NCBI GenBank assembly: GCA_019188255.1
Contig: JAETXT010000004.1
Location: 3,906,001 to 3,970,000, forward strand
DNA length: 64,000 nucleotides
DNA from: Verticillium longisporum
Lineage: Eukaryota > Ascomycota > Sordariomycetes > Glomerellales > Plectosphaerellaceae
Direction: 5' to 3'
The position numbers and the translations under genes are program-made. Position 1 is the stretch's first letter. Every line of letters starts with the position of its first letter. Positions 42,822 to 55,965 of the stretch are shown here, piece by piece. The notes beneath the pieces were generated by a model, which was not told the DNA's origin, did no database searches, and worked only from the letters and a program-made list of their open reading frames with translations.

Positions 42822-45800
42822 GGCGGATACTTGGGGTTGTGGAGTTCTAGGTGCGGCAAAGAGTAGATTAATCAACAGAGGGATGCGTTGATGGTGACTA
42901 TGTCAACAAGGCGAGGCGTTGGCGGCGGTGGGGTAGATGTAGGCCAAGGTAAATGAGAGACTGTTGGGCAGCGGGATGGTGTGCTGCGAGGTGTCCCGGC
43001 TTGACAGGCTGGGTGCCGACGGCGCGGGATGAGAGTGTCTTGGGAGGTCGGTTGAGCAACCCGTTCGTTTGGTTGTTTGGTTCGCGTGACCTCAGATAGT
43101 TGGTAGCAGCGTTGGGGTAAGGGAGGTAAGTAGTCTAGGTCGAAATGGACCAAGCAGGATATCTGCCTCCGCTCCCTCGTGCCCTCGCGTTCCTAGGGGT
43201 TCTCTGTCGAGCTTGACTCATGCGAACCTGTTACGAGGCGTTGCGGACAACGACCGTCTCAGAGAATGGAGTGGTTGTGGTTGATGGTTCGCTTGCGCAG
43301 GGTCGTCGCCGAAGAATGGTTGGGGTGGGATATGCGCTGTGCTGTTGTACCTCTGACGAGCAAGCTGTGTGCTTGAAGAATCGGGTCGTAATATTGGCTG
43401 TTGGGCGTGGGGATCCGGGGCAGCAGGTGTGTGTTGTCCAAGTGGCTACGTGGGTGTACGTGGGTGTGGTGGTGCAGTGCTGTTCGTTGGAAAGTCTGCA
43501 GAAAGCGGGAACTTGGGTCGGGTAGGACAGCAGGTGACGATCAATGAGTGGTGCTCAGTGATCGATGTCCAGACAATGTCGCAGAAGCTGTCGAGCAGCA
43601 AATCGCAGGGAAAGGATCCGAGTGCTGGTGGAGGAGAGTCGATGATAGAGCTACAAGAGCGACGTCCGGGTCGAGGTGAGGTGGGAGGATGGGGATATGG
43701 GATCTGGATGTTGTGGTCTGGGGAGGATCCGGTTGGGATGCTTTGAGGGGCGCTGGTTGGTTGGCGGGCGAGAAACAAGAAGCGGTAGTGACCTGGATGT
43801 TTCTTTCCCTGCCTGGGGGTGCTGGGTTCAGGCCCTGAGTATTGGGCAGTGGACACCGAATGACAGACTGGGCTGGTCTTTCCCAGGTTCTGGGGCCGCC
43901 AGGGGCTTGTGTGTGGCTTGTCACTGCCCTTTTTGGTGGATGACGGAATTGAGGCAAGGGCAAGGAGGGTAAGCGGGCAAGAGAGGTACCTAGGTACTTG
44001 TCGGATGTACCCTGGTACGAGGTTGAACAAGTCCGGAGACCAGCAAACGGGGCGCTGCACGGCAAAGAGGCCAGCGAGCCTAGGGGTACTGGGTACCTAC
44101 CCGTCCAGGTTAGGTGCCAGAAGGAGCAAGGGTTCCTGCGGTTAAGCTCGACCCAGTGCTCTTGAACGAGAAGGGTTTAGTGCACGAGCTGGCCCCACGG
44201 CGTCGTCTCCAAATTCTGCCCTAGTGCTCAGAGCCCTTGCGGTGCGCTAAAGAGTTTTGCGGTCCAAGGCTCTTTTTAGCCCCTCACCAGAAGCCGGGAG
44301 TCGGACACCAAGTGAGTCCTCGGGTGTTCGAAAGTCGCTTGTCGCACGGCAACTGACTCTGGAAGCCCGCTGAAGAACGGTGGCGATCAAACTATGTTGG
44401 CGGATGGGAAAGGGAAAGGCTTTCTCTGGTAAGACACGGAGCTTGTGCCTGCGGGATTCGCTGTTTGGCGCAGGCAGTCGATGGCTGACGATGAGTAGGT
44501 ATGATCAAGTCACTACGTCGTACTTTGCCATGGTACTTGTACACCGACTGTCACGTCGCCAGAGGCTGGAAGTACACGACAAGGCCCGCATAGCGAAGTC
44601 CCATTCCCAGTCGTCCTGGGATAGCGGACCCCAGCTTGTCACTTCACCACTGACGGGAACGTTGTCGGATGCGACTGGGGGGTTCGAGCTCCGCGCTGGG
44701 GGCCTCTCGACTGCGACGTGGGAGAGATACCAGCCAAGCGGTGGGCGACAAGACAGTGAGATGAGACACATGCCTCTCTGTCTACCAGCCCAGCTACTGT
44801 ACTTGTTGTCTCTTTCACTACAATGCTTTTGACAATACAGCCGTCGGTACCGTGTTAATCGGGTCTTCTGCTGACGATTCAGCAGCTCTTTCAGCTGCGA
44901 AAAGCCGCCAGTTTCATCGCTTTTCGCCCAGGCGCCCTCTTCTGCATCGCAAAATCCCCCGCCCCACACTCACTTAACTCACGACACGAGATCCCGTACT
45001 TTCGAGGGATGATTACCCAGCCTTCTTGCCCTGAATCGACAGAGAGTGTGGTGTGTACATGTACGGACAAACAGGGCACACAGACCCAGACCGTTGCAGC
45101 GGCTGTCCTCTTCCCATCGTCCCGGGCTCGATCGCCCACCCTCTGTCTTGGCCTCGCACTTTTGTCCTTGCCCAGGCGGCCCAACCTTCGAGGATACCAG
45201 GATACCAGGGAAGGAAAAAAACTTTTACTTGGGTGGAGGAGCTTCACGAGCCCTCGGGATCCACCCGCCGTGGTCCGCGTCGGTCTGCTTGGGCCAAACC
45301 TGGGTCGTCCCCCTGGTTCGTTTCTCGGCCCTGTCTGGCCGCCCAGCCACTGACAGCATTGCCCGACTGCGCCGGCGTCGCGCTTCTATTGAGGTCTCTG
45401 CCGGTGCTGGGACTCTTACGATTGGGCGCCGTCGCTCCACGCCCATAGACAGTGGGCACGGCTCGCACTCGGCGTTTGGCCCAAATTTGTTCTCTGACCT
45501 TCCACGCCCTAGGAGAAGCCCCAAGCGAGGGAGGGAGTCAGCAGCGTCCGAGTCTGGTTCCTAGTCTGGCAGCCAGCCTATTCTCTGCAACGGCTGACAG
45601 GGCGGTGACTTGGATAGTCCTTGACTATTAACCATGACGATGTGGCTATGAGACACTGCCGGCACCTCAGTCCCTCCCATTTGATTTGTGCTTTGAAGCA
45701 AGCGAGGCCTAACCTTCAAACGCTGAACCAGCGCGCGTGTACGAGCTTGACGAAGGGTGGTCGGCGGTCAGCTTTTCTCAAAGCCTACAGTACATACTCG

Positions 45801-48800
45801 CTGACGCCTGCTCCCAGCCGGCAATTGATCCATGCGTCTCTCAGGTGAGCCGACAGAGATCCACATCACCAGCACAGGGATCAGAGCTTCCAAGACGGCC
45901 AATCCTCATCCTGGCCACGTCTTCCACATTTCACCCCAGTCAGCGCCGATGATCGCAAGGTCTGGACTCTCGACGACGCCTATTCCCAGCATGGACAAGC
46001 GGCCTAGAGTGGCTCTCTCTACTGATGACCACTTTTCGTCTGGCGGTGCTCCGTTTCTATGCCTCCACAGAGTCAACGTCACAGTCACCGTCGCCATCAC
46101 TGTTAGTAATCGTCACTGTGACACGATGAACGGCGACATACTTCCCCCAGACGGGCAGGTGCCGAAAGCTGTAGCATGGTAATTCGCCAGCGGAGCCTGA
46201 TAGTTAGTAGGAGCTGCCTCAACAGCTATTGGCACTCCCTGTCATGATTCCCGACGCCGAATGAGCCGGCAACGGTCAAGGTCCACGACACTTCATCCGT
46301 CCGTAGCGGAATCGTCGCGACACTCCAGCCAGCGGAAAAGCATGTCATTTCGCGCCGACACTGTGGCGTCAGACGTTCAGAATGCCGCCATCGTAGTCAG
46401 GGTCCTTCACGTCCCCTCTTGCCGCAACCGAAATGGCTCGTTCTTCGCCAGTCCAAGTTCCGTTCCAGCACATGCATGGCTGCACCACGACGCTGGTCTG
46501 GTGCGATGCCCAGTCGCTCGCTTGGGTGTGACAGGTGCCCAATACAGTATGGCTCACAATGGACGGGAGGGGAAGACACACCACAAGACCCCGATACGCA
46601 TGGCACCGAAGGTCCACGAGGGCTCAATCGACGGTGAAAATGGGGATTCGAGCCGTCGCTGGTCGTTCTTCAATTTAGGAACCCTCATGCGGCAAGACTA
46701 GAGCCCGAGCTCCGGTGAGGTGAACCGAAGTTCACATGCAGACTTCGGTGTTAAGGACGCAGGAGTGGTGGTACTCTGGTACAGTGCTTCAGTCCTCCCA
46801 CTGAACATCCTATGCCCCATGTTACAGCCGCGGGTTGTTTTCATAAGACGGGCTGTCAAAACATGCCAAATCATGCACCGCAACCTGTCAAAACATGTCA
46901 ACAGAGCCAGGCCGCATCAGGGCGACGGCCAATGCGTTACCACAGACCACCACCGTTAAATCAAAGGACCTTATCTACTGGGTTAGCTGCGTCATCAACG
47001 GTGGATGTCAACAACAGGACTTGTTTTCTCCTTCCGAATGGTTCATGACCCCAATCGCCCACGCCCACACGTCTACTGATTTTGATCAGCGAGTACTCAC
47101 AACTCCGCGCCTCCGGTCCGGAACAGAATAGCCGTGGAAAACCCTCGTCTGATCTTGCCCTACACACGGCGCTCACCTGTTGCTCGCCCTCGACTCCACG
47201 TTATGGGGACGAGCCACACACAACTGGCCCTCTTGCGAAGTTATCTCACTACATCGGACGTCCGCCCCGCCCCTCACCCCCTCCTGCTGCTGGGTCTGGC
47301 CAAGGATGAAAAGACGTCTCTCCGTTGCAACTACCAACTCCGCCAGTCTCCGGCCTTCATGCTCTTCTAGGCCCTGAACCCCTCATCACAAGAGCGACTG
47401 TTCGCCGTCCGCCGTCCGCCGTCCGCTGCCCACATGGCATTCGGGACAGCCCCCATGGCCTCCTCCGTTCGCAAACACCCAAAGTGGGCAGTTTTAGCGT
47501 CACTGACTCAGGCTGAAAACTGGGCCTTACTGGCCGATTACGCCCTTTAGGAGAGACCTGTTGGTAGACCAAGGTACCCACGAACACATGGGTCCCGCTG
47601 GTAAGAATCCCCTGTCCACCCCAACTCAATTGGCCTGCCATGAGGTCACCACGTGCTGATCGCTACCTGTTCCTGTTAGTAACGACGATGACTGTTTTCA
47701 GTCCCCCTAGGCATCAGCATCGCGCGAAGCAGTCTTCGTTACCTTTTGACACCGGACGAGTGCCCTACAGTTGTGCCTCACACTTCAGGCATAATGAGAC
47801 GTCAGGGCGATGCCTGCGCCGCTTCAAGGAGGGCTGCCTAGCACTGCATTTGCAATAAGTCAGATGAATCGTGCCTCTTCCAGTCACACATGAAGAATGA
47901 CAAGCTGCGGTAACTTGGTACATCTCCGTCGCAAGCGAGGAACCTCACCAGTCAAGCTGCAGAGTTGATCCGAGGTGCATCGAAAAAGCTCGCTGGCAAG
48001 GGGCCAAAGGGCCGGTCAACGCGCTGGAGCCTCGCTGTCGCACCAATGGACGGGCAGTCTGTCAGTACCGTACCTGTACCTCACCTGTGCCTCTTTCTGG
48101 CTGTACCGTTGTCAGCTACATGGTGTACCACCGGCGGGAGGCTTCAACCGCCGTGCCACGTCTCACAGAATACAAAAGGGCGGGGCTAGAGAGAACGGGA
48201 TAGAGGAAGAGGCTGTCTCGCTTGGACTTGCAAGGCCAGTTTCATGGGCTCGTTGATTTATCAGCAATTACTGGTGGCTTGCCTCACACAGACACGTCGC
48301 GTCGCGCCCTGCTTCCGAGTCGAGTCGATCCGACAGGCCAGGTGGTGATGGAAACATTACGATGGTGTGGTGCCGACTGGTGCCCTGCACATGTCTCTGA
48401 TTGGCGATTACACAGCCGGTCACTTGCTGTGTGCAGGATCACCTTTTCCTCAGGGCGACGTGTGCCTTTCTGGACACAGAGCATGCTCATGGTTACATTG
48501 AGCGAGTGCTCAACGCGGACTCGAACCTTCAAAGGCAGCGGTCGAGACTGGTGGCCTGCGAAAGAGCTTGTTACAGGGATTAACCAGGTCGCCATGCCTG
48601 GTGCTGCGTGCCTCAACGGCACAATGCCTTTCACTTTCAGTACGACGGGCCGATGGCTGAGTACGTCAATTCGACGTCGAGGAAATCCTGAAGGATGGGT
48701 GCCTCGACCAGGGCTACTCAGCAACGTTCGACCGTGTCGCATCCAAAGGAGCCGGCGAGCAGCCTCGATTGGCGATGTCCGGGTCATGACAACTTCCCAT

Positions 48801-51068
48801 TTCACTACTCATAGCATGATTTTTTGTCTTTGCCTTTGCCTTTGCCTTTGGCATGGGCTGGTCTGGCCTTCAGAGTCATCACAAGCCTTGCCGTCTGTTC
48901 CAGCTGCTCCATGAAAACCTGTCTGCAGCAGTTTTAGCAGCCCACTACGGACGGCAAAGACCCTGCACGCATCGCACACGCATACCCCTCACAACCACCA
49001 CGGCCATCGAAAAGTCTTCAATCGCGATCGCCTCGCCTCAGCCACGGTTGAGCGCACACCAAGTTTCTTTTTTGTTGGGTTTGCTTTCTACGCATGCCCT
49101 TCTTTGCGCGTCGCACCGCACAGCGTGCCTGGGCAAGAAAAGAGAGAGGGTGGGTTGCTATTCGCCAACCGAGAAAAGAATAAGCCTTGCGCCAGAGTTG
49201 GTGCAGAGCCCACTCACACACCCACGCACACACATTCGCCATGTACCTGCGCAGGTGCTGGGTTCGAGAACATGGACAACAGGCAGCGCTGAGGCACTTT
49301 TGGCGAGGTACCTTGCATTAGCTGGGTCGTGGTGGAGGTGTGGTCCCGAAGAGCTTTCACTGGACATGTTGGAGTCATCGCAGATACTCGGTTTTTTTTG
49401 CCACGTGAGAAAGCAAAGTGGTGAGCCTTTAGACATGGGCGTGTGATCGGGCTAGGGCAAAAAAAAAGATCAGAGATGAGGCGGGATACGACGAGCCTTG
49501 TCTGGCCTCAACCTGCCCCCCCATCACAGTCTGACTTCATGTAACTGCCGAGTCTACATTACAGCAGGGTCGTCCGATGGTGCTGCTTGTAATCCCGTAG
49601 CCCGCCCTCCCTTCCTCCCGTGCCGCAGCGTGCACGGCCACAGCCCATTAGCCCATGGCGCTGAAGCGGTAGTCCGCTCGAACTCTGAATCATGGTCAGT
49701 TATCACCAGGTGATGTCCATGATTTCAATCTCTTGGAGAAGCACGGCTTGTTTCGCCATCCCGGGCGGTATCTCGTCCCCGGAATTGGCTCTCCCACTCA
49801 GTGAAGATCACGACCGGGGGGAGGTAGCGAGGTTCGCATCGCTCGGATCAGGCTCTGGACACAGTGCATGAGGAGACGAGGCTGAACGTAGCGCAACGTA
49901 AACTTTCCGTGGCGACTGAGCGGACGATCCGGCGCATTTCACTTAGGACATTGAATGAGATGATATTTTGGCATCGCTCAACGAAGGGGACGGTGGCACT
50001 TCGCAAACGTGCGGCCTTGCCCACTGTGGTGCTGCATCCCCCCTGTTTCTGGTTCGCAATCGTTGAATGCGACGCTATCAGCCTCGGTCCCCGAGAAGTG
50101 ATGTACAACGGCATTTCTCTCGGTCTGGGCGCGGGCTTTTCGCGACAGCAAGGCCGCCCTCGCGCAGCAGGCGATGTCTCGTTGTGGCGCTCGTGTTGGC
50201 GGGCATCTCCGGCGAGCAAAGAAGCGCCACACTGCACACATTTGGATTGTGTAGTGATGTGATGAGAAAGACGGAAAGAAAAAACCCCAAAAAAAGCCCT
50301 CGCTATCTCTCAACATGTCGGGATTTTTGATTTGAGTTACTGGGATGGTCGGGGTAGAGGTAGAGAGCTTGACCGCGAGTTCTTTTCTCGCCTCATGAGA
50401 ACCGAAGAGGGAGGGTGTGATGGTACCTGACGCCACGTCTCTCTTGGCTGATGCTTGGCCCGGTGTGTCTCGTACCTTGCGTCCCGGTCGTTGGGGAAGG
50501 AAAGAAGAAAGGACTGTCGGCGTGTGCTGTGCTGCTATCTTGGGAGTGGGCGTGTGTCGTATAGCGCTTGCTTATTCGTCGTGAGGAAGAGGTGAGTTGT
50601 GATGGACGTCATTCGGGAGAAGTGTCGGTCAGTCAGTCAGTCAGTCACCTGCTGCTTTCGATCCCAGCATGGTCTGCTGAGCCATGAGTATTCTCTTGTG
50701 TGCTGGCGGTTCCTCACGAGTCAGAGTGTTGGAGGCAGTGGGCTCTGGGCTCTTGAAGAGAGGTCGTCGGGTGCGTGAGGTTCACGGCGGCAACTGTGTG
50801 AGCAGGGTACCTCCAGATTTAGCATATTCTCGTTCCAAAAGTGGCAAAAATGAGGCTCGTAATTGATCTGCCCGGTATGACAAGGTTGAATAGATACATT
50901 AACATGATTCGAATTCCCTCTGCAATTTGTTTCGCCGCAGATTTCAAATGCCGCTTGAGAGGCGAACTGGACATGATACATAGAATACATCACAGACCGG
51001 CAATGCGGCTGCCAAAGCCCACACCTCTCTTGAAATCAAATCGGTAGGCTCAAAGGCCTTTCCCTGTC
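42822..51068. other. 8.2-kb gene-poor region, not RIPed
   Basis: No reading frame on either strand shows domain features or a convincing spliced protein, although composition is balanced and the sequence is not repeat-degraded. It contains short low-complexity words: ACCTAGGTAC-type patches near 43987-44110, four TTTGCC units near 48825-48850, a run of A near 49458 and CAGT units near 50630. It lies upstream of the gene at 41052-42821, so it could hold a long 5' leader, distal regulation or noncoding transcripts. The 230-codon frame at 48222-48914 was judged spurious. Confidence 0.45.
50628..50647 (+). repeat. GTCA microsatellite
   Basis: Five tandem copies of a 4-bp unit (GTCA). Confidence 0.85.
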
Positions 51069-52588
51069 CTAAGATGATCCAATCCCGGTGCAACAGCCGC
51101 AATTGTCTGAGTTCCCGGTAAACAGCGGACGACGATCATCGGGGAACCACTTTAGGATCAACGGGAGACCCATCGCGGACACGATGAGGACCACCCAAGC
51201 TAGATAGCCACCTAAAATGTTCCCTCGCGCCCCGACTGCGAAGATGGCCGTGGCTATGCCTGGAACAACGCTCCTGATAATGCTGGACAGGATCTCGACC
51301 GACGAGTTCAGCTTCCCTAGGACGCTGGGGCTCGGGCTCGCCTCGTTGACGGCCAGCTGGACGGCAGTGAAGGCCATGAACGCCCCCGGCCCAACGACAA
51401 TGTTGGACACGGCCACAACCACGGCAGCGACGGTTTCGCCCTCTCGCTCGAGCGCACTGGTGACCATGTACCCGGCGAAGAAGAGTGGCCACAGCCACGA
51501 GCAGGCGACCAGGACGCGCTTCGTACCGACTCGGCGCTGCAGCAGGGGAATGCAATCATGAGCCACACAGTCTCGCTGGCGCCGACGGCCGCGATGAAGG
51601 CCGTGATCTGGGCCGTCGAGAGCCCGAGCCCTCCGTGGTGGACGGGCGTGTACAGCACGACGGGATGGATGGCCATGAAAGCAATGGCGATGAACATGAC
51701 ATACCCGTAGCCACCCAGCACGGCCTGCACCTGCGTCGTTTGCAGTATCTGTCGCATCGAGGGCTGCGGAGAGTCTTGCTGCGTTATCTGACATGCCTTG
51801 GAGAGGCTGCCGTCTGCCTGTTCCGGCAGCGTCTCTTGGATCGCGAAGGCGGTGATCAGGACGGCGGTGCCGGTCATGGCCGCCGTGGCGAAACCAGACA
51901 AGGCGTACGGATGGCCCTGTAGGAACGCGCTGTTTCCAAAGACCGAGGGATACTGGCTGGCCGGATCCGCGAGAGCACCGCCGATGATGGGTCCGATGAA
52001 GATGCCCAGATTCCCGGCAACAGCATACCAGCTGAAGAAGGTAGCCTGCGAGTCGGGCGTGCACAATTCGCCAATCATGGTGCGTATGATGAGGTTGGCA
52101 CCGGAGAATAGGCCCGTGAGGCTTCGGAAGAGCATCATATGCCATATCTCAGAAGCCGTGCCGAATAGTGCCGTGCCGGTTGCCATGCCGGCGAGGCTGT
52201 ACAGGAGCATCGGTCTGCGCCCGAAACGATCGGCCAGTGTGCCCCAGAGTAGCAGGGTTACAGCTTGCGCCGCTGAGAAGGCCGCCTCGACGAGGCCGCT
52301 GTAGAAACCAACGTCAGATTCCGCAAGGTTGCCGTTCCGCTGGACCATCTCGGCCACGTAAGGAAAGATGGAGAAGAAGGCGAGCGGCTCCATCAGACGT
52401 GCATAGCATAGCAAGAGAACTTGCACTTTTGGCAATGGAGAGCTCGGCTGGAAGCTCTCGGCTTCGTTGGTGTCATATCCGGCAGGGTTATACGATGAAC
52501 GTGATCCATCGGTGGCCCCGTTTCCCAGCAGAGGAGATGATTCTGCCCGGCGGGAAGCCGATCCATCGCTGGAGCATCGCGACATCAT
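51069..52588 (-). CDS. MFS exporter, DHA1/ZIFL-like
   Basis: A drug:proton antiporter-type membrane protein, about 506 aa, single exon. Hydrophilic N-terminus of about 60 residues with a dileucine-like SSPLLG, then 12 spans. The MFS signature LLWGTLADRFGRRPMLL follows TM2, LFRSLTGLFSGANLIIRTMIGE is TM4, and GNLGIFIGPIIGGALADP is the antiporter motif C region. One base is missing at a four-C run in the coding sense (51545-51548); adding it joins WLMIAFP to LLQRRVGTKRVLV and gives a full-length carrier. The chosen start MMSRCSSDG is the first Met adjacent to family-like sequence; the frame is open further upstream. It opens a set of metabolic genes extending to the right edge and may export their product (inference). 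Confidence 0.86.
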
Positions 52589-53773
52589 TCTCGCTGGATG
52601 ATGTTTTATGGCTGGCCGGTTGACCGGGCGGGGATATATGGAGGTGGTGTTACGGGAAAGGGCAGCCACCGACAGAATACAGAATGTCGTAGCAGTATCC
52701 AAACCAGTTTGGGGAATACGATGCCGTTCTAACCTCGACGTGGGCGGACGCGCTATAATATGCGTTTGGACCCGATCTGGGGTCAAACAAGCAAACACGT
52801 AGCCTTCCGAGACAGCCCTGGCTATAGTTCAGACGGTTACAATGCTCCAACTTAGTATCGATACGAATACCAGACAAGTGTCAAACCGTAGACAAGCACA
52901 GTCGAGACCGACAAGACCGATGATGCACAATGTACTCGGCAAAACCTAAGAAGTAGCACAAATTGCCGTGGGCAGACAGTGAGGGAAAGACTATCTACTC
53001 GACCACCACGAGTTCATCGTGGCGTCTATATTTGATAATCAAATCGGATGAGCCTCAGTACTATTCACTTTCAAAGCCCAACCGATGTTGGGGATTCTTC
53101 AGGTAGCATCTAAGTCTCCTATTGCTACCACCGGCTAGAACATCATGACCAAGGCGACTGCTGAGCGTATTCTCCGTTCAGAGCCTGTACGTCGTTATGA
53201 CCGCACGAGAAGAACTAAAATCTCAAGGACTGTGCCGTAACTGAGCAAGGCTGCAAAATCAGCCACCACATATCCAAAAAATACCCCTCCTTGTAAAAAA
53301 AGATGGTCTGACGAGGTGTACCTATTGGTGTGACCGGTTGTGATCTGGTGGCACTGAGCACAGTAATTCAGCGAGGGGCACGCAAGTCCCTAGACATGGA
53401 GATTTGGGCTGAACCCGCTACCTGTCGAGCTTGGACTATACGCTATAAGGTATTTGAATCTTTGACAGGCTGTGGCTACCTACGTAAAGCGCATTGGATG
53501 ATTCTGTGCTCAGGTTGGATATCCCCAAAGATACACAATACTCACCTAGGGCGAAGAGAGAAACCACCTTATTAGTAACTTACGAGGCCCGCACCACAGT
53601 TGCAGCATGACATAGCGTGGGATGGAACCATCCTGGTCGATCAGGCTGGCCTACATGACTAGTGGATGCGAGAGCGCCAGGAGCATTTGTTATCATGATC
53701 ATTAATATCAATTTGGCTCCCCAGTATCGCGTCTCATGCGTCCCAACAATCCCAATCTCGGGGTGATAAGTGA
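52589..53773. other. intergenic, exporter promoter and cyclase 3' side
   Basis: About 1.2 kb. An AT-rich word (GATATATGG, around 52631) lies close to the exporter ATG. No gene was found. Confidence 0.45.
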
Positions 53774-54872
53774 CTAAAAAATTGCCTGCGCATTGGGCGG
53801 AGAAGACACACCACCGGGCATGTTAAGTGGCATCGAGGCGAAGAAGAAAGTCCACCTGTCCAGCTGCTTGCAGGTCTCGGCAAGCCTTTCCAAATCGAAC
53901 ATCTCACCTGGTTCGCGCAGTGGTCAGCTCGGATGGGCTTTTGAGTGTAGAAATACCAACAGGGGCTAAGGACGTACCGATTGGCATACCCCAAGAAGCG
54001 AGGAAGTAGTCATGGAGGCTGATGTCTCCTAGTGGCGGGAAGACCTCAAAGGAGATGGCGTCGCCAGCGACTGCAGCTATTCCAGTGTCCCAGACCCACC
54101 GCAGGACGTCCGTGGTGGCCTCAAGACCAGCATGATGAGGTGACTCCAGGGCCTGGTATGCCTTCCTGGCTTCTTCGTCCATCTTCTCCCACTCTCGGAT
54201 CATTCCGCTTCGTACTAGCAGGATATCCCCCTTCTTGAAAGTGATGTTGGATTCCTCGGCGATGGCGATGATGTCCTGAAGCTTGATAGTGTGAAGGGAG
54301 AAGGCAGAGTAACTGACGGCCTGTCTGTCTGCCCACGACGCATAGTCGATGAGTACGGCGCGGCCGGTGATGCCCTCATGAGCCCAGTGATGGATGCCAA
54401 TACGGTCACTGGTGCGATCCAGGATCTCGGCCTTGGTCGTGCCGCCGTACCATTCTCGCCTCGTGGGCTCTTGATCCGACAATATTCCCCAATGGCGAAG
54501 ACCGTCCCACTGGCTGCTCTGCTCTAATGGGATCGGTGTTAGTGACAAGACTCGGTAAGAGGCGATGACTTACTCACGAGGGTTGATGGTATACACGTCA
54601 TCGAAGGCGTCACCATCTAAGATGGGCACCACCTGATGGCCGCAGGAGATTCGACCGTAGCCTGGATACTCGAGCTTCCTCAGATCCCAATTGAGGCCGA
54701 CACGTTGACCAGTCACAATCTCCTTGGCAGCGTCGCGGGTGCGCTCGCTTGTCAGCAAGACGAGCCGACCAAGGCCTTCCTCTCGGCTGCCTGGGGTGCC
54801 AGCCCACACTCGCTTAGGATCGGGGAGCTCGTCGAACTTCAGCTCGGCGGAATATTGACGGCGTGGTTCCAT
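53774..54872 (-). CDS. putative cyclase / kynurenine-formamidase-like hydrolase
   Basis: A metal-dependent hydrolase of the fungal 'putative cyclase' family. Exons 54872-54578, 54523-53978 and 53907-53774 give 324 aa. The metal-site block is SQWDGLRHWG (D and H in the usual spacing), followed by the fungal hallmark IHHWAHEGITGRAVLIDY, KKGDILLVRSGMIREW, GLEATTDVLRWVWDTGIAAVAGD and, after intron 2, DLERLAETCKQLDRWTFFFAS and a conserved PLNMPGGVSSPPNAQAIF end. There are no frame problems. Members of this family hydrolyse amides or lactones or assist ring formation in pathways; the exact reaction here is unknown. Divergent from the glutamine-synthetase-like gene with about 1.1 kb between starts. 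Confidence 0.9.
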
Positions 54873-55965
54873 ATTGTGCTTTATTATGGTCTTGCTTCTT
54901 GCGAAGAGTATGCGTGCTGGTTCTAAAGAGCTAGATGTAAAGGGAATAGAGCAAGTCCCTGGTCAAACCAGTAACTGACAGAGAGAAGTGCCTGATTGCT
55001 AGAAAAGATTACGATAAAGTAATCCCCAGCCGAGTCTTGGTGGCCGCAGACAAGAAGCAACAGCATGCAAAGATGAAATCAGTCGAGCGACTGGATCATA
55101 ACAACCTCATCGACGGCTAGCAGAAGTCCTACCTAGGACACAACAAACGAGCCGAAACTTCAGGCCGAGAAATAGGCTGCCCGCTTAGTCTCCTGTTATA
55201 CGAGTGCTCGTGTGCGGAACACAATCATGCCGCTACGCGATACACGTTAGAATGACAGACACCAATACATCCTGGTCCTATCGGAATATGGATGCGACGG
55301 TCTTCAAGTGGGGGAATAGGGGGGAATCAATACATATTCCTTCAAAAGTACGGCGATTAGGGACAGCAAGACTACACATGCCATCATAAACGAGGAGGCA
55401 TATGATTATGAATGATGAATTGGCGGTTGAAGATCGGTCTGTCGATATGCAGCATGCTAATTTAGGGCCCCTTTGCCAGTGGATTGGTTCTATAAGCCCT
55501 ACATCTTTCCCTGATATTCGCGAATGACTTCCTTTCCATCGTCTGCTTTCATGTACTGTTTACTGACAATACTTATTAATTCTTCCCCCTATCGGCCGGC
55601 TCTTGCAGCAGTCATGTCTCAGAAGTAAAGGACGCGGATGCTGTACTCGTGTTTGACCACAAACCTGGGTTACTAATTGCAGAGCACTAAGACATTCAAA
55701 TGGCACAAGAAAGCGCCGGCCTGAACCTAGAATACAATGTGGATATAGGGAACACAGTGATATTGCAGGTGATCGAGAGAAGCAGTTGCATAATTTGCAC
55801 ATTCAACGCGGTATTGGCCGAACATACATATATCTACCCCTTCTTAGTCAAGGCATTGGTTGTTTTCACGGCCCAACTTTGGAAAAGCATCCTGAACCTC
55901 CATCGTCAAATTTTGTTTGTCATATACTGTCGGGAAAAAAACACTCCTATCAAATCCCTTACACA
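54873..55965. other. divergent promoter region, cyclase / GS-like gene
   Basis: About 1.1 kb between two divergent start codons of the putative cluster. No gene inside. The GS-like frame is open back to 55786, which may be 5' UTR. Confidence 0.45.

Noticed and set aside
45046..45564. A 172-codon frame in the gene-poor region.
   Set aside because: Arg/Pro/Ser-biased, overlapped by equally long frames in other phases, with no motif.
48222..48914. A 230-codon open frame on the plus strand in the gene-poor region.
   Set aside because: No domain-like pattern, odd composition (many Arg/Ser/Trp), ends in a simple TTTGCC repeat translated as CLCLCL, and no splice partner.
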